Notes: generated by a model not told the origin, from the sequence alone. Positions 16,295 through 24,532 are shown, numbered from the stretch's first letter. The stretch: 64,000 nt of DNA from a virus (IMGVR_UViG_3300042868_008818:1-64000); one strand, 5' to 3'. Made by a program: numbers and translations.

Positions 16295-16978
16295 TTATTT
16301 ATAGTCTTCAGGTTTTATTGTTAAATTTAAATTAGTTGGTTCATATTCTTCAGTATAATCAAATCCACTCATTAAAATATCATCACCCCATAATCTTACT
16401 TCACCTTTAGATCCCACACCTTCATTCCAATATTTACCTTCACGTAAAATCATTAATTCGTTAACAACTGTCCAATAATTTTCATCATCATCAAATTCAT
16501 ATTTATTATTATTAACATAAACTTTTGTGATTGATCCGTCATCCCAATTTCCATAAAATTCTATATCAACAATGTTTTCATTGTTATTTGTTAATACATT
16601 AATAATATTTCTTGTATCTTCTTTTAAGTCATTTAAAATGTATTCCCTTTCAAATTCATCCTCTTTTTCCTGTTTACAGGAACTTCGGAAGTTTATTTCT
16701 TTTACTTCTGTATTAATAAGAATAGTTAAATACCAATATTCATCAATATCGTAATTATTGTATCTATCAAACTTGTATTCGTATTCTTCCAATAGATCTT
16801 CAATTACTTTCACTAAAAAATTTGGTAACTTTCTTGATTGTCTTCGATCTTTTACATCATATATTATTGATTCATCCCAATCCTCAATACGATTTCTATC
16901 CAAAGTCATATTGATTTCACCAAGACTAACCCCCATTTGTTTTAAAAGTTCAAAAAATAATATAAGCCTTTTATTCAT
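16295..16978 (-). CDS. Paralogue pair member B
   Basis: This 227-residue acidic protein is related to the one at 13374. It shares RKLPNFLVKVIEDLLEE, a strand-rich centre (YGNWDDGSITKVYVNN) and a C-terminal block ending PEDYK. The N-terminal helix (MNKRLILFFELLKQMG) differs. An ATATTTAT box is 6 bases before the start. Probably a late protein; no function known. Confidence 0.7.
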   Translation of the reverse strand: MNKRLILFFELLKQMGVSLGEINMTLDRNRIEDWDESIIYDVKDRRQSRKLPNFLVKVIEDLLEEYEYKFDRYNNYDIDEYWYLTILINTEVKEINFRSSCKQEKEDEFEREYILNDLKEDTRNIINVLTNNNENIVDIEFYGNWDDGSITKVYVNNNKYEFDDDENYWTVVNELMILREGKYWNEGVGSKGEVRLWGDDILMSGFDYTEEYEPTNLNLTIKPEDYK

Positions 16979-16984
16979 ATCTCT

Positions 16985-16992
16985 ATAAATAT
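16985..16992 (-). promoter_or_regulatory. RTATTTAT box (putative late promoter)
   Basis: ATATTTAT ends 6 bases before ATG 16978. Confidence 0.5.
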
Positions 16993-17007
16993 AAGGCTTA
17001 TATTATT

Positions 17008-17700
17008 TTAAATAAATTCAATCTCATTAGTCTCAGAATCCCAATCAATAGTTACTGGTTTGTTTCGGTATTCATATCGACCATTTAAAACCGATGCATT
17101 GATAAAGTGAGTATTACCATCAAACACATATCCATAACCTTCGTGGATGTGTCCAAATACGTGGATTTTTGGTTTTATTTCTTGAACTCGTTTCATAAGT
17201 TCTTCACAACCAACATTTACGTTATCGTAAGGTACGTAATCCAATTTACCGAATGGTGGTCCGTGAGTGATAAGGATATCAGTATTTACTGGAATCATAT
17301 CCCACTTCTCTTTTAACTTCTCACCACGAGGAAGATTGAATGCCCAATTATGAAACTCAGGTTGCCAAGGTGTTCCCCATATTTTTACCATAGTGTCTAC
17401 ATCTTCACCAATACCCATCCAATCATCTTGAAGATAATCTATTGTTTTATAACCTGTAAGTAATCCTTTAACTTTTTCATTATCATCTTGGAATCCAAAA
17501 TCGTGATTTCCTGCAATAAAAACTTTAGTGTCGTAGTTATTGATGTTATCATACCATTTAGCAAAGTTTTCTATTTCAGTAATATAACCACGTCCTGTTA
17601 AGTCACCGGCGTGGACAAGAATATCTCCACCAGTCAAGAACCCACTAAGTTTATCGTGTTTGGTGTGGGTGTCGCTTATAAATGTGATTCTTTTTTTCAT
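17008..17700 (-). CDS. Calcineurin-like metallophosphoesterase
   Basis: The 230-residue protein has the complete motif series: FISDTHTKHDKL (D10, H12), HAGDLTGRG, AGNHDFGF, ITHGPPFGKLD and VFGHIHEGYG. The HGPPFG and GHIHEGYG forms resemble the MPPED-like branch. Such enzymes use two metals to hydrolyse phosphomono- or diesters; the substrate here is unknown. It is preceded 4 bases upstream by TATATTTG. Confidence 0.9.
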   Translation of the reverse strand: MKKRITFISDTHTKHDKLSGFLTGGDILVHAGDLTGRGYITEIENFAKWYDNINNYDTKVFIAGNHDFGFQDDNEKVKGLLTGYKTIDYLQDDWMGIGEDVDTMVKIWGTPWQPEFHNWAFNLPRGEKLKEKWDMIPVNTDILITHGPPFGKLDYVPYDNVNVGCEELMKRVQEIKPKIHVFGHIHEGYGYVFDGNTHFINASVLNGRYEYRNKPVTIDWDSETNEIEFI

Positions 17701-17704
17701 AGTA

Positions 17705-17712
17705 CAAATATA
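17705..17712 (-). promoter_or_regulatory. Bacteroidetes-type -7 box TATATTTG
   Basis: It ends 4 bases before ATG 17700. Confidence 0.6.
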
Positions 17713-17736
17713 AGGAATTTTATTAAATAAAAAAAA

Positions 17737-17973
17737 TTAACTTATAATTTTAATTTCACTTTCTGTTTCAATAACCACTCTTGCACCACAACTAATAATT
17801 GGTTTTTTATCTCCACTACCACAATACTTTATTTTACTTGGTCCAAGTATTTCTACTTCATTACAGTACGTATTTGTTTTACCCTCCTTAATTGTGATAA
17901 CAGGAAGATCTGTGTCCTTTGTTTTATTGGACCTGACGTGGTGTTGGTTAACGTGGATTCTTTTTATCCCCAC
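17737..17973 (-). CDS. Conserved small phage protein
   Basis: This 78-residue protein starts with GTG (GIKRIHVNQHHVRSN). It has a beta pattern ending SCGARVVIETESEIKI. I recall similar small proteins in other phages without a known role. The GTG start overlaps the end of the 28-residue gene upstream, so translation is coupled. Confidence 0.65.
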   Translation of the reverse strand: MGIKRIHVNQHHVRSNKTKDTDLPVITIKEGKTNTYCNEVEILGPSKIKYCGSGDKKPIISCGARVVIETESEIKIIS

Positions 17974-18050
17974 CCTCTATTAGATTGTGACATCGCGTTT
18001 ATTCTTTGTTGTTCTAACCAACCTAAAAAATTAAATAGTTTTTTAATCAT
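17964..18050 (-). CDS. Tiny conserved-looking phage protein
   Basis: This 28-codon gene (MIKKLFNFLGWLEQQRINAM..) overlaps the upstream stop by 4 bases (ATGA) and the downstream GTG start by 10. The amphipathic helix GWLEQQRI looks conserved in tiny phage proteins I have seen. The tight coupling supports it being real. Confidence 0.55.
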   Translation of the reverse strand: MIKKLFNFLGWLEQQRINAMSQSNRGWG

Positions 18051-18259
18051 TTTTTAAATCTATCAAATGGTTCTTTTTTAAAAACGTATCCTGAAATATC
18101 TAAGTATCTCAATAACTCTCTATCCCCCTCAATTATTGAGTGAGGTATGAAAGATTTTCCTCTATCCTGTTTATTATTACCATCAATTTTAATCATTCCT
18201 ATTTTGTATCCAAAACGGTTCGCCAACCATTTAATGAATAATGCGGGATATCTTTTCAT
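18047..18259 (-). CDS. Small phage protein
   Basis: This 70-residue basic protein begins MKRYPALFIKWLANRFGYKIG and ends FKKEPFDRFKK. It is coupled to the 28-residue gene downstream. Not recognised. Confidence 0.55.
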   Translation of the reverse strand: MKRYPALFIKWLANRFGYKIGMIKIDGNNKQDRGKSFIPHSIIEGDRELLRYLDISGYVFKKEPFDRFKK

Positions 18260-18301
18260 AATTTATATTGTTTTATTTTAAATATATAAAAAAAATTTTG
18301 G

Positions 18302-18358
18302 TTATCTAAGTTTTCTTAAAATATATTTTAATAATTTGTATCTTAATTTGTATAACAT
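18302..18358 (-). CDS. Possible 18-residue basic peptide
   Basis: MLYKLRYKLLKYILRKLR starts 1 base beyond the stop of the DUF2452 gene. It could be a translated amphipathic peptide or chance. Confidence 0.25.
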   Translation of the reverse strand: MLYKLRYKLLKYILRKLR

Positions 18359-18359
18359 A

Positions 18360-18740
18360 TCAATTTATTTTAATCCATTTATTATCGTGATTATATTTAA
18401 AAGACCCAATGTGTTCACGATTCCATTCTTTTGGACCTATCAAAGATAAAAAAACATTTCCTTCTTTACCATAATAAAGATGATATATTTTTCCAATTAC
18501 AGGTTCAAAACTAAACTTTGCTTTATAAACTAAATCATTCCATTTATATTCATCAATTAGTTTTTGATATTCTTTCTTTAACTCATTAAACTTATCTTGG
18601 AATTGTTGATTAACATTAACAATTCTTGGTTCTTTCCAATTTTGTATATTAGGAACATATATTGCAGGTGCCCCAATATTACTACCATAAGGTAATAGAG
18701 CTGCATTATCTACAAAACTATCAGGTTTTTTATTCGACAT
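18360..18740 (-). CDS. DUF2452 family protein
   Basis: The 126-residue protein begins MSNKKPDSFVDNAALLPYGS and contains YKWNDLVYKAKFSFEPVIG, YHLY, FLSLIGP and EHIGSF..NKWIK. These are the hallmarks of DUF2452, a small family found in bacteria and eukaryotes, of unknown function. The start overlaps the GNAT stop by 1 base. Confidence 0.85.
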   Translation of the reverse strand: MSNKKPDSFVDNAALLPYGSNIGAPAIYVPNIQNWKEPRIVNVNQQFQDKFNELKKEYQKLIDEYKWNDLVYKAKFSFEPVIGKIYHLYYGKEGNVFLSLIGPKEWNREHIGSFKYNHDNKWIKIN

Positions 18741-19072
18741 TAACTTATTATTTTTTCAACATATGTGCAAGTTTCACCTTCAGTAAAACCTTTTTCTAAA
18801 AGTAATGGTAAAGATCCTGGTTTACACCAAGCATATACAGTGAAACCTTTATACCTCTCTCTTACATATTCCCACCTTGTATCCCATAACCTCCTGAAGA
18901 TACCTTTGAGTCTATGCTCTTCGTGTACCCAAGCATCTAAGAATTTAATTTTATTGTTTTCTTCTCGCTCCATGTATATGTGACCTACAATATCTCCATT
19001 CAACATAGCAATCCAAGTCTCTAACTGCTGTGCATTGCTTTTTAAGTGGATGATTTTTATGTCTTCTATCAT
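18740..19072 (-). CDS. GNAT-family acetyltransferase
   Basis: This 110-residue protein (MIEDIKIIHLKSN..) has a GNAT layout: LETWIAMLNGDIVGHIYM, DAWVHEEHRLKGIFRRLW as a degenerate acetyl-CoA loop, and YAWCKPGSLPLLLEKGF. The start at 19072 is preferred since a start 12 codons up would overlap the previous gene. Substrate unknown; a small-molecule or host-protein acetylase is possible. Confidence 0.75.
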   Translation of the reverse strand: MIEDIKIIHLKSNAQQLETWIAMLNGDIVGHIYMEREENNKIKFLDAWVHEEHRLKGIFRRLWDTRWEYVRERYKGFTVYAWCKPGSLPLLLEKGFTEGETCTYVEKIIS

Positions 19073-19079
19073 AGATTGT

Positions 19080-19454
19080 TTATTTAATTGACTTAACCGC
19101 TCTAGCATTAATATGTCCTTCTTTTAAGGTTATTGCAATAAGTTTATGTGTAAACACTTGCATCCAAACATAATCAGAATTATACTCTGTAGAACTCCAA
19201 TAATTGGTATTAATAAAATTACCTATAAGGTCCTTATTATCATACATTTTATCTAATTCATCTTTAGTTGGTAATCTCCAACCTTTACCTAATTCTTTAC
19301 ACTCCCTTTTAGCGTTATACCATGTTACCTCTGTTGGTAAATCATATTGTGCAATTTCTATACTATCAAGTTTATATGTTGTTCCTATTATCTGAGATAC
19401 AGATGTAAATGTATTAAAAAACAAAAGGATGGTTAATATTAGACTTGATTTCAT
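19080..19454 (-). CDS. Secreted DUF1566-type (C-type-lectin-like) protein
   Basis: The 124-residue protein has a signal peptide (MKSSLILTILLFFNTFTSVS). The domain includes VTWYNAKRECKELGKGWRLP, KDELDKMY, NYWSSTEY and YVWMQVF. This is the DUF1566/formylglycine-enzyme-like fold common in Bacteroidetes surface proteins. It could sit in the host envelope of infected cells, for instance in superinfection exclusion, but that is a guess. Confidence 0.75.
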   Translation of the reverse strand: MKSSLILTILLFFNTFTSVSQIIGTTYKLDSIEIAQYDLPTEVTWYNAKRECKELGKGWRLPTKDELDKMYDNKDLIGNFINTNYWSSTEYNSDYVWMQVFTHKLIAITLKEGHINARAVKSIK

Positions 19455-19457
19455 TAT

Positions 19458-19712
19458 TTAATTGTTTGTCGTAACAGTTTTATCAATTTCTTTTAATAAA
19501 ACATCAATCATCTCATCAACTAAACTAACACCGTTTGACACCAACGCAACTTTATAATCATTAAGATTAATTTTACCCTTTGTTTTTTTATCACCATCTG
19601 TAATGGTAATTTTAATTTCAAAATCTTGTTTCGGTTTTGTTTTTTTATCTACCGGTGGTTTGTAACCAAATTCTTTCTCTTGTCTTATTTCGTTGAGCGT
19701 TCTTTTTTTCAT
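19458..19712 (-). CDS. Small charged phage protein
   Basis: This 84-residue, Lys-rich protein begins MKKRTLNEIRQEKEFGYKPP. It has a beta segment (DFEIKITITDGDKKTKGKI) and a C-terminal helix (LVDEMIDVLLKEID). Not recognised. Confidence 0.55.
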   Translation of the reverse strand: MKKRTLNEIRQEKEFGYKPPVDKKTKPKQDFEIKITITDGDKKTKGKINLNDYKVALVSNGVSLVDEMIDVLLKEIDKTVTTNN

Positions 19713-19742
19713 TTTTAATTATTTATTTGTTTAATTTATTTG

Positions 19743-19982
19743 TTATTCAATACCATCTTCTAATTCTTTTTCCGCAAGAACACTACCTAAAAACTGTGTT
19801 TCATTTTCTAAGAAAACTATGTAATTGTTTAATAAATTAATAGAATCTTTTTTATTTTTAATTTGGGATTCAAGAGAGTCCGTTTGTTTTTTTAAAAATT
19901 GTGAGTAAGCATCACAATTAGATTTTGTTTTACACGAAGTTACAATAAGTAACAAACATATAATAGATAATAGTTTTTTCAT
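19743..19982 (-). CDS. Small lipoprotein with coiled coil
   Basis: The 79-residue protein has signal MKKLLSIICLLLIV with lipobox LIVTSC. CKTKSNCDAYSQ follows, then a coiled coil of about 40 residues. The CKTxSxNCDAY start after the lipobox is shared with the 46-residue lipoprotein at 51291. Its layout fits an outer-membrane spanin subunit or an envelope-exclusion lipoprotein. Confidence 0.7.
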   Translation of the reverse strand: MKKLLSIICLLLIVTSCKTKSNCDAYSQFLKKQTDSLESQIKNKKDSINLLNNYIVFLENETQFLGSVLAEKELEDGIE

Positions 19983-19983
19983 A

Positions 19984-21009
19984 TTATTTAATATTATTTT
20001 TTAATTGACTTATAACTTTATTCATATATCCCTCAAGAAGAAAAAGTTTTCTTCTAATACCAATATTATCCATATCAGCTAATAACCTCAAATAGTCGTT
20101 TAGTTCTTCAAGTTGTGTTTGTGGTTCAACTTCCTTTTGGATTTCCATATCAGGAAATGTATTTTTAAGTGCGTTCTGTTGTCTGATTGGCATATCACCA
20201 TCTGATAATTGTGGATCATCCCACGATGTGTCTCTTTCCATAGTTTTTTCTTTTATAAAGTTTTCTATCTCTTCTGTTGTTGCGGTAGCAATACCACCAT
20301 TGTCCGTAAATCTTTTAATAAATTCATCTTTTAGGTGTTTTGGTATTGGTTTACTTTTTAATGTTAAACTAAGTTGATTTGGTGTTTGATCTAACGTTTT
20401 TTCCATATAATACGCCATATAACTATTAGGTTCCATAGGTGTTCCTGTTAAATATGGTGGTTGTTTTCTATCAACATTTTTAGTTTTAAAAACACCTCTT
20501 ACCATTATACCTCTCTCACCTTTTACTTTATATTCTTCAGGATTGTCCAATACGTCATCTAATAACTTGTGAATATCATTTCTCAATGTTAATTCATCAT
20601 TAGCTCCTGATACATCTTGAACCATTTCAGGCGAAAAAGTTAATACAATTTTTTTTGTTGGTTCAAATGTTATTGGATTATATAATGCTGGTGTGATTAA
20701 TGCACCATTCTTAGCCGGTGTATGTAATGAGTTTGGGTCAAACATTTCAGGAGTAAAACTTAAATTATATAAGAAAACTTTCCCATCAAATTTTGTATTA
20801 TCCCCAAGTTTCATTGTTTGTGCGGAATATGATTTCCCTTCAATTAATTGAACTGGGAATTCCATAAATTCAATTCCCTCACATTCAGAAAATTCATCAC
20901 ATTTTAATAGTTCTTCTTTTAGTGGTTCCAATTCTAATTTTCTAAATTGATCGTTTGGATAAGATACATTTTCACCAAATGTGTTAGTTAGTAATTCTTT
21001 TAGTTTCAT
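19984..21009 (-). CDS. Hypothetical phage protein (341 residues)
   Basis: The protein begins MKLKELLTNTFGENVSYPND. A beta-rich middle follows (GKVFLYNLSFTPEMFDP, then KIVLTFSPEMV), then a region with MVRGVFKTKNVDRKQPPYL and a helical C-terminus. No family recognised. It overlaps the upstream gene by 26 bases. Composition gives no sign of membrane segments. Confidence 0.6.
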   Translation of the reverse strand: MKLKELLTNTFGENVSYPNDQFRKLELEPLKEELLKCDEFSECEGIEFMEFPVQLIEGKSYSAQTMKLGDNTKFDGKVFLYNLSFTPEMFDPNSLHTPAKNGALITPALYNPITFEPTKKIVLTFSPEMVQDVSGANDELTLRNDIHKLLDDVLDNPEEYKVKGERGIMVRGVFKTKNVDRKQPPYLTGTPMEPNSYMAYYMEKTLDQTPNQLSLTLKSKPIPKHLKDEFIKRFTDNGGIATATTEEIENFIKEKTMERDTSWDDPQLSDGDMPIRQQNALKNTFPDMEIQKEVEPQTQLEELNDYLRLLADMDNIGIRRKLFLLEGYMNKVISQLKNNIK

Positions 21010-21244
21010 AATTTAATCCCCATTTTTCACTTATTTCGGTGAATTTATCGTTTATTATTTCTTCTTTAATTCCATTTAAATATGAGAAATCATTCTCAAA
21101 TTGTAAACCGTGTTCCTTGTTTGCATCCATAATTTTTTGTCTAAGAATGGAAAGTTCGTTTGAGGTAAAGAATTCCGTACCATAGTCAACAATTCTAACC
21201 TCCACAAGAATATTACCATCAAAGGTTTTTATTTGGTGTATCAT
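20984..21244 (-). CDS. Small phage protein
   Basis: This 86-residue protein (MIHQIKTFDGNILVEVRIVD..) has a short beta hairpin then charged helices. It begins 5 bases after the ABC-exporter gene stop and is in the same run of minus-strand genes. Not recognised. Confidence 0.55.
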   Translation of the reverse strand: MIHQIKTFDGNILVEVRIVDYGTEFFTSNELSILRQKIMDANKEHGLQFENDFSYLNGIKEEIINDKFTEISEKWGLNYETKRITN

Positions 21245-21249
21245 AATTT

Positions 21250-22074
21250 TTAATTTATTCTTTTTAATATATCACTAAGTCTTGAGTACATTTCAACTGC
21301 CACAGGTACGGATAATAAAGATATTAAAAAATTATTAACATATGAATAAACCGTAACAACACTACCTATTGTAATATTTTTAGTGGTAGTAACAAGTAAA
21401 ATAACAGATAAAAATAAAAATATATTTTTAATGAATCCAACCAAAAACCAATTCTTACCTTGTAATGTTGATTCAAAAATTTCTAATTTTCTTTTTCTAT
21501 TAAAAAACGAAACAGATTGTTCATACCCCAATTGTATTGCACCATTCTTTTTTTCATATTGATTATTTTTAATCTTAATTGCCTGTTTAATTTTTTTATA
21601 ATAAACCGATACACCAAGTAATATTAGAACAAAAGACAAAGTCACCAGTAAACCAACCCTCCAATTTTCCGAATAAATAAACCCTATAGATCCAACTATT
21701 GTTACTATTGTTGCAATATAATAATGTACATATCCTTCTAACACATCAACAATTTGATGAGCCATATCCGTTCTTGCCATTTTTGTTGACACATCGTCAT
21801 TGTTATTTTTTAAAAACCTAAAGACAATAGTATTGTAAATTCTTGTATAAACTTTTGTATCATAAACCATCCTTTTATAGTTAAAAAAATTAGATGTAAA
21901 ATATGATATCCCAAGAAATATTAACCAAAACCATGTACCATCTATTAACCCGTCAATACTTTTTCCAAGTAAAAAAGGAGTTGCTAAATTTGACAATTCC
22001 GTTACTAACATAAAAAAATATATCCAAGTCAACTCAATTTTGAACTGTTTAAATATTTCAATAATTTTTTTCAT
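21250..22074 (-). CDS. ABC exporter transmembrane domain without ATPase
   Basis: The 274-residue protein has about six hydrophobic segments in the type-I ABC exporter pattern. There is an N-terminal elbow (FKQFKIELTWIYFFM), PFLLGKSIDGLIDGTW as coupling-loop style sequence, long cytosolic helices and a final pair of membrane helices. It ends right after the sixth segment at YSRLSDILKRIN, where a nucleotide-binding domain would begin. No Walker motifs follow; the next gene is thyA. It may pair with a host ATPase or act as a dominant-negative half-transporter. Confidence 0.8.
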   Translation of the reverse strand: MKKIIEIFKQFKIELTWIYFFMLVTELSNLATPFLLGKSIDGLIDGTWFWLIFLGISYFTSNFFNYKRMVYDTKVYTRIYNTIVFRFLKNNNDDVSTKMARTDMAHQIVDVLEGYVHYYIATIVTIVGSIGFIYSENWRVGLLVTLSFVLILLGVSVYYKKIKQAIKIKNNQYEKKNGAIQLGYEQSVSFFNRKRKLEIFESTLQGKNWFLVGFIKNIFLFLSVILLVTTTKNITIGSVVTVYSYVNNFLISLLSVPVAVEMYSRLSDILKRIN

Positions 22075-22077
22075 CTA

Positions 22078-23373
22078 CTAATTAGAAAGTGGTGCTTTAA
22101 TATGTGGGTGTGATTGGTAGTTACTTAATTGGATGTCATCTTCTAATAAACATTTACAAAAATTATCATCTTTAAATGATTCAAATACCTTAACGGCATC
22201 TATAGATCCTACACCGCACTCACCTGATTCAGTTGGCCAAAACTCAGTGTTGATGTTTAGGATTGGTAGTGTATATGGTTCTCTTGTTCGGGTTGGTACA
22301 TTCCATTGATCAATTTCAGAATGTGATAATGTGCTACTGTCTCCACCATTATAGATTTGATTAAACATTTCTTGAGTAACCATTTCTCTTCTTTCATCTA
22401 AATCTAGTTTTCTGCCAATCTGTTCTTTTGCTTGTTCAATATGATTCAAATACAAATGTGTATCACCCAAATTACCAATCAATTCATCAGGAACCATATT
22501 AACTGACTTTGCAATGATTTCTAGTAGTAATCCGTAAGACGCAATATTGAATGGCAAACCTAAAAAAGTGTCGCCGGATCTTTGCAACCACATTAAAGAG
22601 ATTGCTCTGGTTGGGATATTAAATTTGTCACATTCTTTATGAACCTCATTATCTAAATCTATACTAACATTACTTTTTATAAAATCAAACAATTCATTTG
22701 AATCCAATAAATTAATTTGTTTAGTGTTTTTATACGTGATTCTTTCACTAGCACTCAACTCTCTTGTATAAACTTGAAATCCATAATGACAGGGTGGTAG
22801 AGTCATTTTGTCAATTTCTGCAACATTCCATGCGTTAACCATTAATCGTCTTGAATCTGGATTTGTTTTAAGGTCGTGGATTAGGTTCGCAATTTGGTCA
22901 TTCTTAGGGACTTCTTTATAATGGGTTACAGAACCATGATTCCAACCAGAAGGGACTTTTTTATAACCACCCCAACTTCTCCATTGCTTACCGTAGATTA
23001 GTCCCATATCAAACATTGAATCGTGGAAAGAATGATTACCGTCTTTTACTTTCTGTTTAACCTCTTCAAGTGTATATGGTTCAGAACAAGTTGTTTTATA
23101 CTTTTTGTGCCAGTCCCCATCCCAAATAGAACAATTATTTTCCCATAAAAACCTAATATCTGAATCACCCCTTAAAAACCATAACAACTCTGTTACCATT
23201 GTCTTCCAAGCCATCTTCTTTGTTGTAAGTAAAGGAAATCCTTCTGACATCTTGTGTCTAATCTGTCTTCCAAATACAGATAGTGTTCCTGTACCAGTAC
23301 GATCCATTTTTGTAACCCCATTATCTAAAATGTCCTGGAGTAAATCTGTGTATTGTTTATCTAAATTATTCAT
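22078..23373 (-). CDS. thyA: Thymidylate synthase (ThyA) with insertions
   Basis: The 431-residue protein makes dTMP from dUMP using methylene-tetrahydrofolate. Recognisable parts are MDRTGTGTLSVFG (dUMP phosphate site), FPLLTTKKMAWK, ELLWFLRGD, IYGKQWR, RRLMVNAWNV, catalytic LPPCHYGFQVY (C195) and GDTFLGLPFNIASY. Typical ThyA has about 265-315 residues. The excess lies mainly after the catalytic Cys (about 204-258) and in the C-terminal third. The C-terminus ends HPHIKAPLSN rather than the usual PIKA..V. It starts 8 bases inside the upstream gene. Confidence 0.93.
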   Translation of the reverse strand: MNNLDKQYTDLLQDILDNGVTKMDRTGTGTLSVFGRQIRHKMSEGFPLLTTKKMAWKTMVTELLWFLRGDSDIRFLWENNCSIWDGDWHKKYKTTCSEPYTLEEVKQKVKDGNHSFHDSMFDMGLIYGKQWRSWGGYKKVPSGWNHGSVTHYKEVPKNDQIANLIHDLKTNPDSRRLMVNAWNVAEIDKMTLPPCHYGFQVYTRELSASERITYKNTKQINLLDSNELFDFIKSNVSIDLDNEVHKECDKFNIPTRAISLMWLQRSGDTFLGLPFNIASYGLLLEIIAKSVNMVPDELIGNLGDTHLYLNHIEQAKEQIGRKLDLDERREMVTQEMFNQIYNGGDSSTLSHSEIDQWNVPTRTREPYTLPILNINTEFWPTESGECGVGSIDAVKVFESFKDDNFCKCLLEDDIQLSNYQSHPHIKAPLSN

Positions 23374-23680
23374 AATGTTCTAATTGATTTTCGTTGAAGA
23401 TGTGTAATAATCCGTATTCGTCCATTTCACCAATCACCCGGACTTCACCAGCAATTGTTTCAAATACACCTACGATTGTGCAAGGAAATTTATAACCTTT
23501 TGGTTTGTGAGCCTTGTCTCCCACTTTAAATTTTGTTTCCGTTTGATTAATGATACCTTTGAGTCGTTTAATTTCCTCAATTACATCATCACCCAATTCA
23601 ATCTTGGACATCATTGTTAGATCAATTACTTGACCATATAACACATTAATTAACTCGTCTTTTGATTGTTCTTTATTCAT
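23366..23680 (-). CDS. Small phage protein with SH3-like C-terminal half
   Basis: This is a 104-residue protein. The N-terminal half is helical. The C-terminal half (FKVGDKAHKPKGYKFPCTIV, then LLHIFNENQLE) looks like a small SH3-like barrel found in many phage hypotheticals. It overlaps thyA by 8 bases and the upstream tiny gene by 8. Confidence 0.65.
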   Translation of the reverse strand: MNKEQSKDELINVLYGQVIDLTMMSKIELGDDVIEEIKRLKGIINQTETKFKVGDKAHKPKGYKFPCTIVGVFETIAGEVRVIGEMDEYGLLHIFNENQLEHYE

Positions 23681-23846
23681 CTTTGTTTTTATTTAATCTC
23701 CTTTCAATTATAGATTCAAGTTCTACAGTTATTTCATTTTCAATATCACCACTTAAATTATTCCACCAATCATCAAATCCGTCGTTTCTAACATATAATG
23801 TATCTAAAATTTCTAAAACACATTTTTTGATTTCTCGTTTACTCAT
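23673..23846 (-). CDS. 57-residue acidic protein
   Basis: MSKREIKKCVLEILDTLYVR begins a helical acidic protein with DDWWNN. It overlaps the downstream gene by 8 bases and shares ATGA with the tiny gene upstream. The overlaps support translation. Not recognised. Confidence 0.55.
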   Translation of the reverse strand: MSKREIKKCVLEILDTLYVRNDGFDDWWNNLSGDIENEITVELESIIERRLNKNKDE

Positions 23847-23926
23847 CTTTGTTTTGATTTAATTTTCATCCAAACTATTTCTGGATAATTCCGTAACCAC
23901 CAAAAAAATATATAAACTTTTTTCAT
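23843..23926 (-). CDS. 27-residue basic aromatic peptide
   Basis: MKKVYIFFWWLRNYPEIVWM.. is basic and rich in Trp and Phe. Its start overlaps the upstream stop by one base (TGATG) and its stop overlaps the next start by four (ATGA), so it is embedded in a chain of coupled genes. It may associate with membranes. Confidence 0.45.
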   Translation of the reverse strand: MKKVYIFFWWLRNYPEIVWMKIKSKQR

Positions 23927-24210
23927 CAGTCAATTGTTTTATAAGTTGTTGATTTAACTTCGTTATCTTTCTCCACCTGATGTTTATTTTTATAACTCTC
24001 AATAACTTTCAATGCGTCTTCCTCATTACCATATTTAGCAGTAATTGTAGTTGATATACCAAAGGCTACCCCAATCTTATGGATATTATACCAGACAAGT
24101 TCTTGTGTTTGTTTGAACAATCTTTTTTTAATTTCTAATTTACAAACTTGTGGTATATAAAGTTTTTGTCCGTTGTTACGTTCTTCAATTTTAATTCTAT
24201 AGTAAGACAT
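23926..24210 (-). CDS. Small phage protein
   Basis: The 94-residue protein begins MSYYRIKIEERNNGQKLYIP and has a strand-rich body (WYNIHKIGVAFGIST) with a charged tail. It belongs to the coupled chain at 23673-24472. Not recognised. Confidence 0.6.
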   Translation of the reverse strand: MSYYRIKIEERNNGQKLYIPQVCKLEIKKRLFKQTQELVWYNIHKIGVAFGISTTITAKYGNEEDALKVIESYKNKHQVEKDNEVKSTTYKTID

Positions 24211-24213
24211 AAC

Positions 24214-24375
24214 TTATTGTTTTTCAATATCAATTTCTTTTTTAACCTTTGGTTTACGTCCTCGTTTTTTTACTGGTTCGTCATTAACCTCATCTTCAAT
24301 AACAATCGTTACCGGTTCAGGAAAAAACATATTCATCCCGACTCCTAAATTCACTTCAATTTTTTTCATTTCCAT
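24214..24375 (-). CDS. Small AT-hook protein
   Basis: The 53-residue protein starts MEMKKIEVNLGVGMN. After an acidic stretch it has KKRGRKPKVKK, a classical AT-hook (RGRKP). AT-hooks bind the minor groove of AT-rich DNA, fitting this genome. It overlaps the upstream tiny gene by 20 bases. A second start lies 6 bases downstream. Confidence 0.6.
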   Translation of the reverse strand: MEMKKIEVNLGVGMNMFFPEPVTIVIEDEVNDEPVKKRGRKPKVKKEIDIEKQ

Positions 24376-24472
24376 ATTTTTTTCTTAAGTATTCTGCCCA
24401 CGCAGCTTGTTTCCTACCATTAACGAAGAACCACCCAAAGTTCATCTCAAACCATTTTACAATTTTTCTCAT
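24356..24472 (-). CDS. 38-residue phage protein
   Basis: MRKIVKWFEMNFGWFFVNGR.. ends with a basic helix (AAWAEYLRKKYG). It overlaps the AT-hook gene and has an A/T-rich leader with no clear promoter. It resembles the 27-residue neighbour in Trp-rich composition. Confidence 0.45.
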   Translation of the reverse strand: MRKIVKWFEMNFGWFFVNGRKQAAWAEYLRKKYGNEKN

Positions 24473-24532
24473 ATTATTATTTATTTATTTAAGTCATTGA
24501 TCAATTAAATAATGTGTATTCTAATCTAACTT

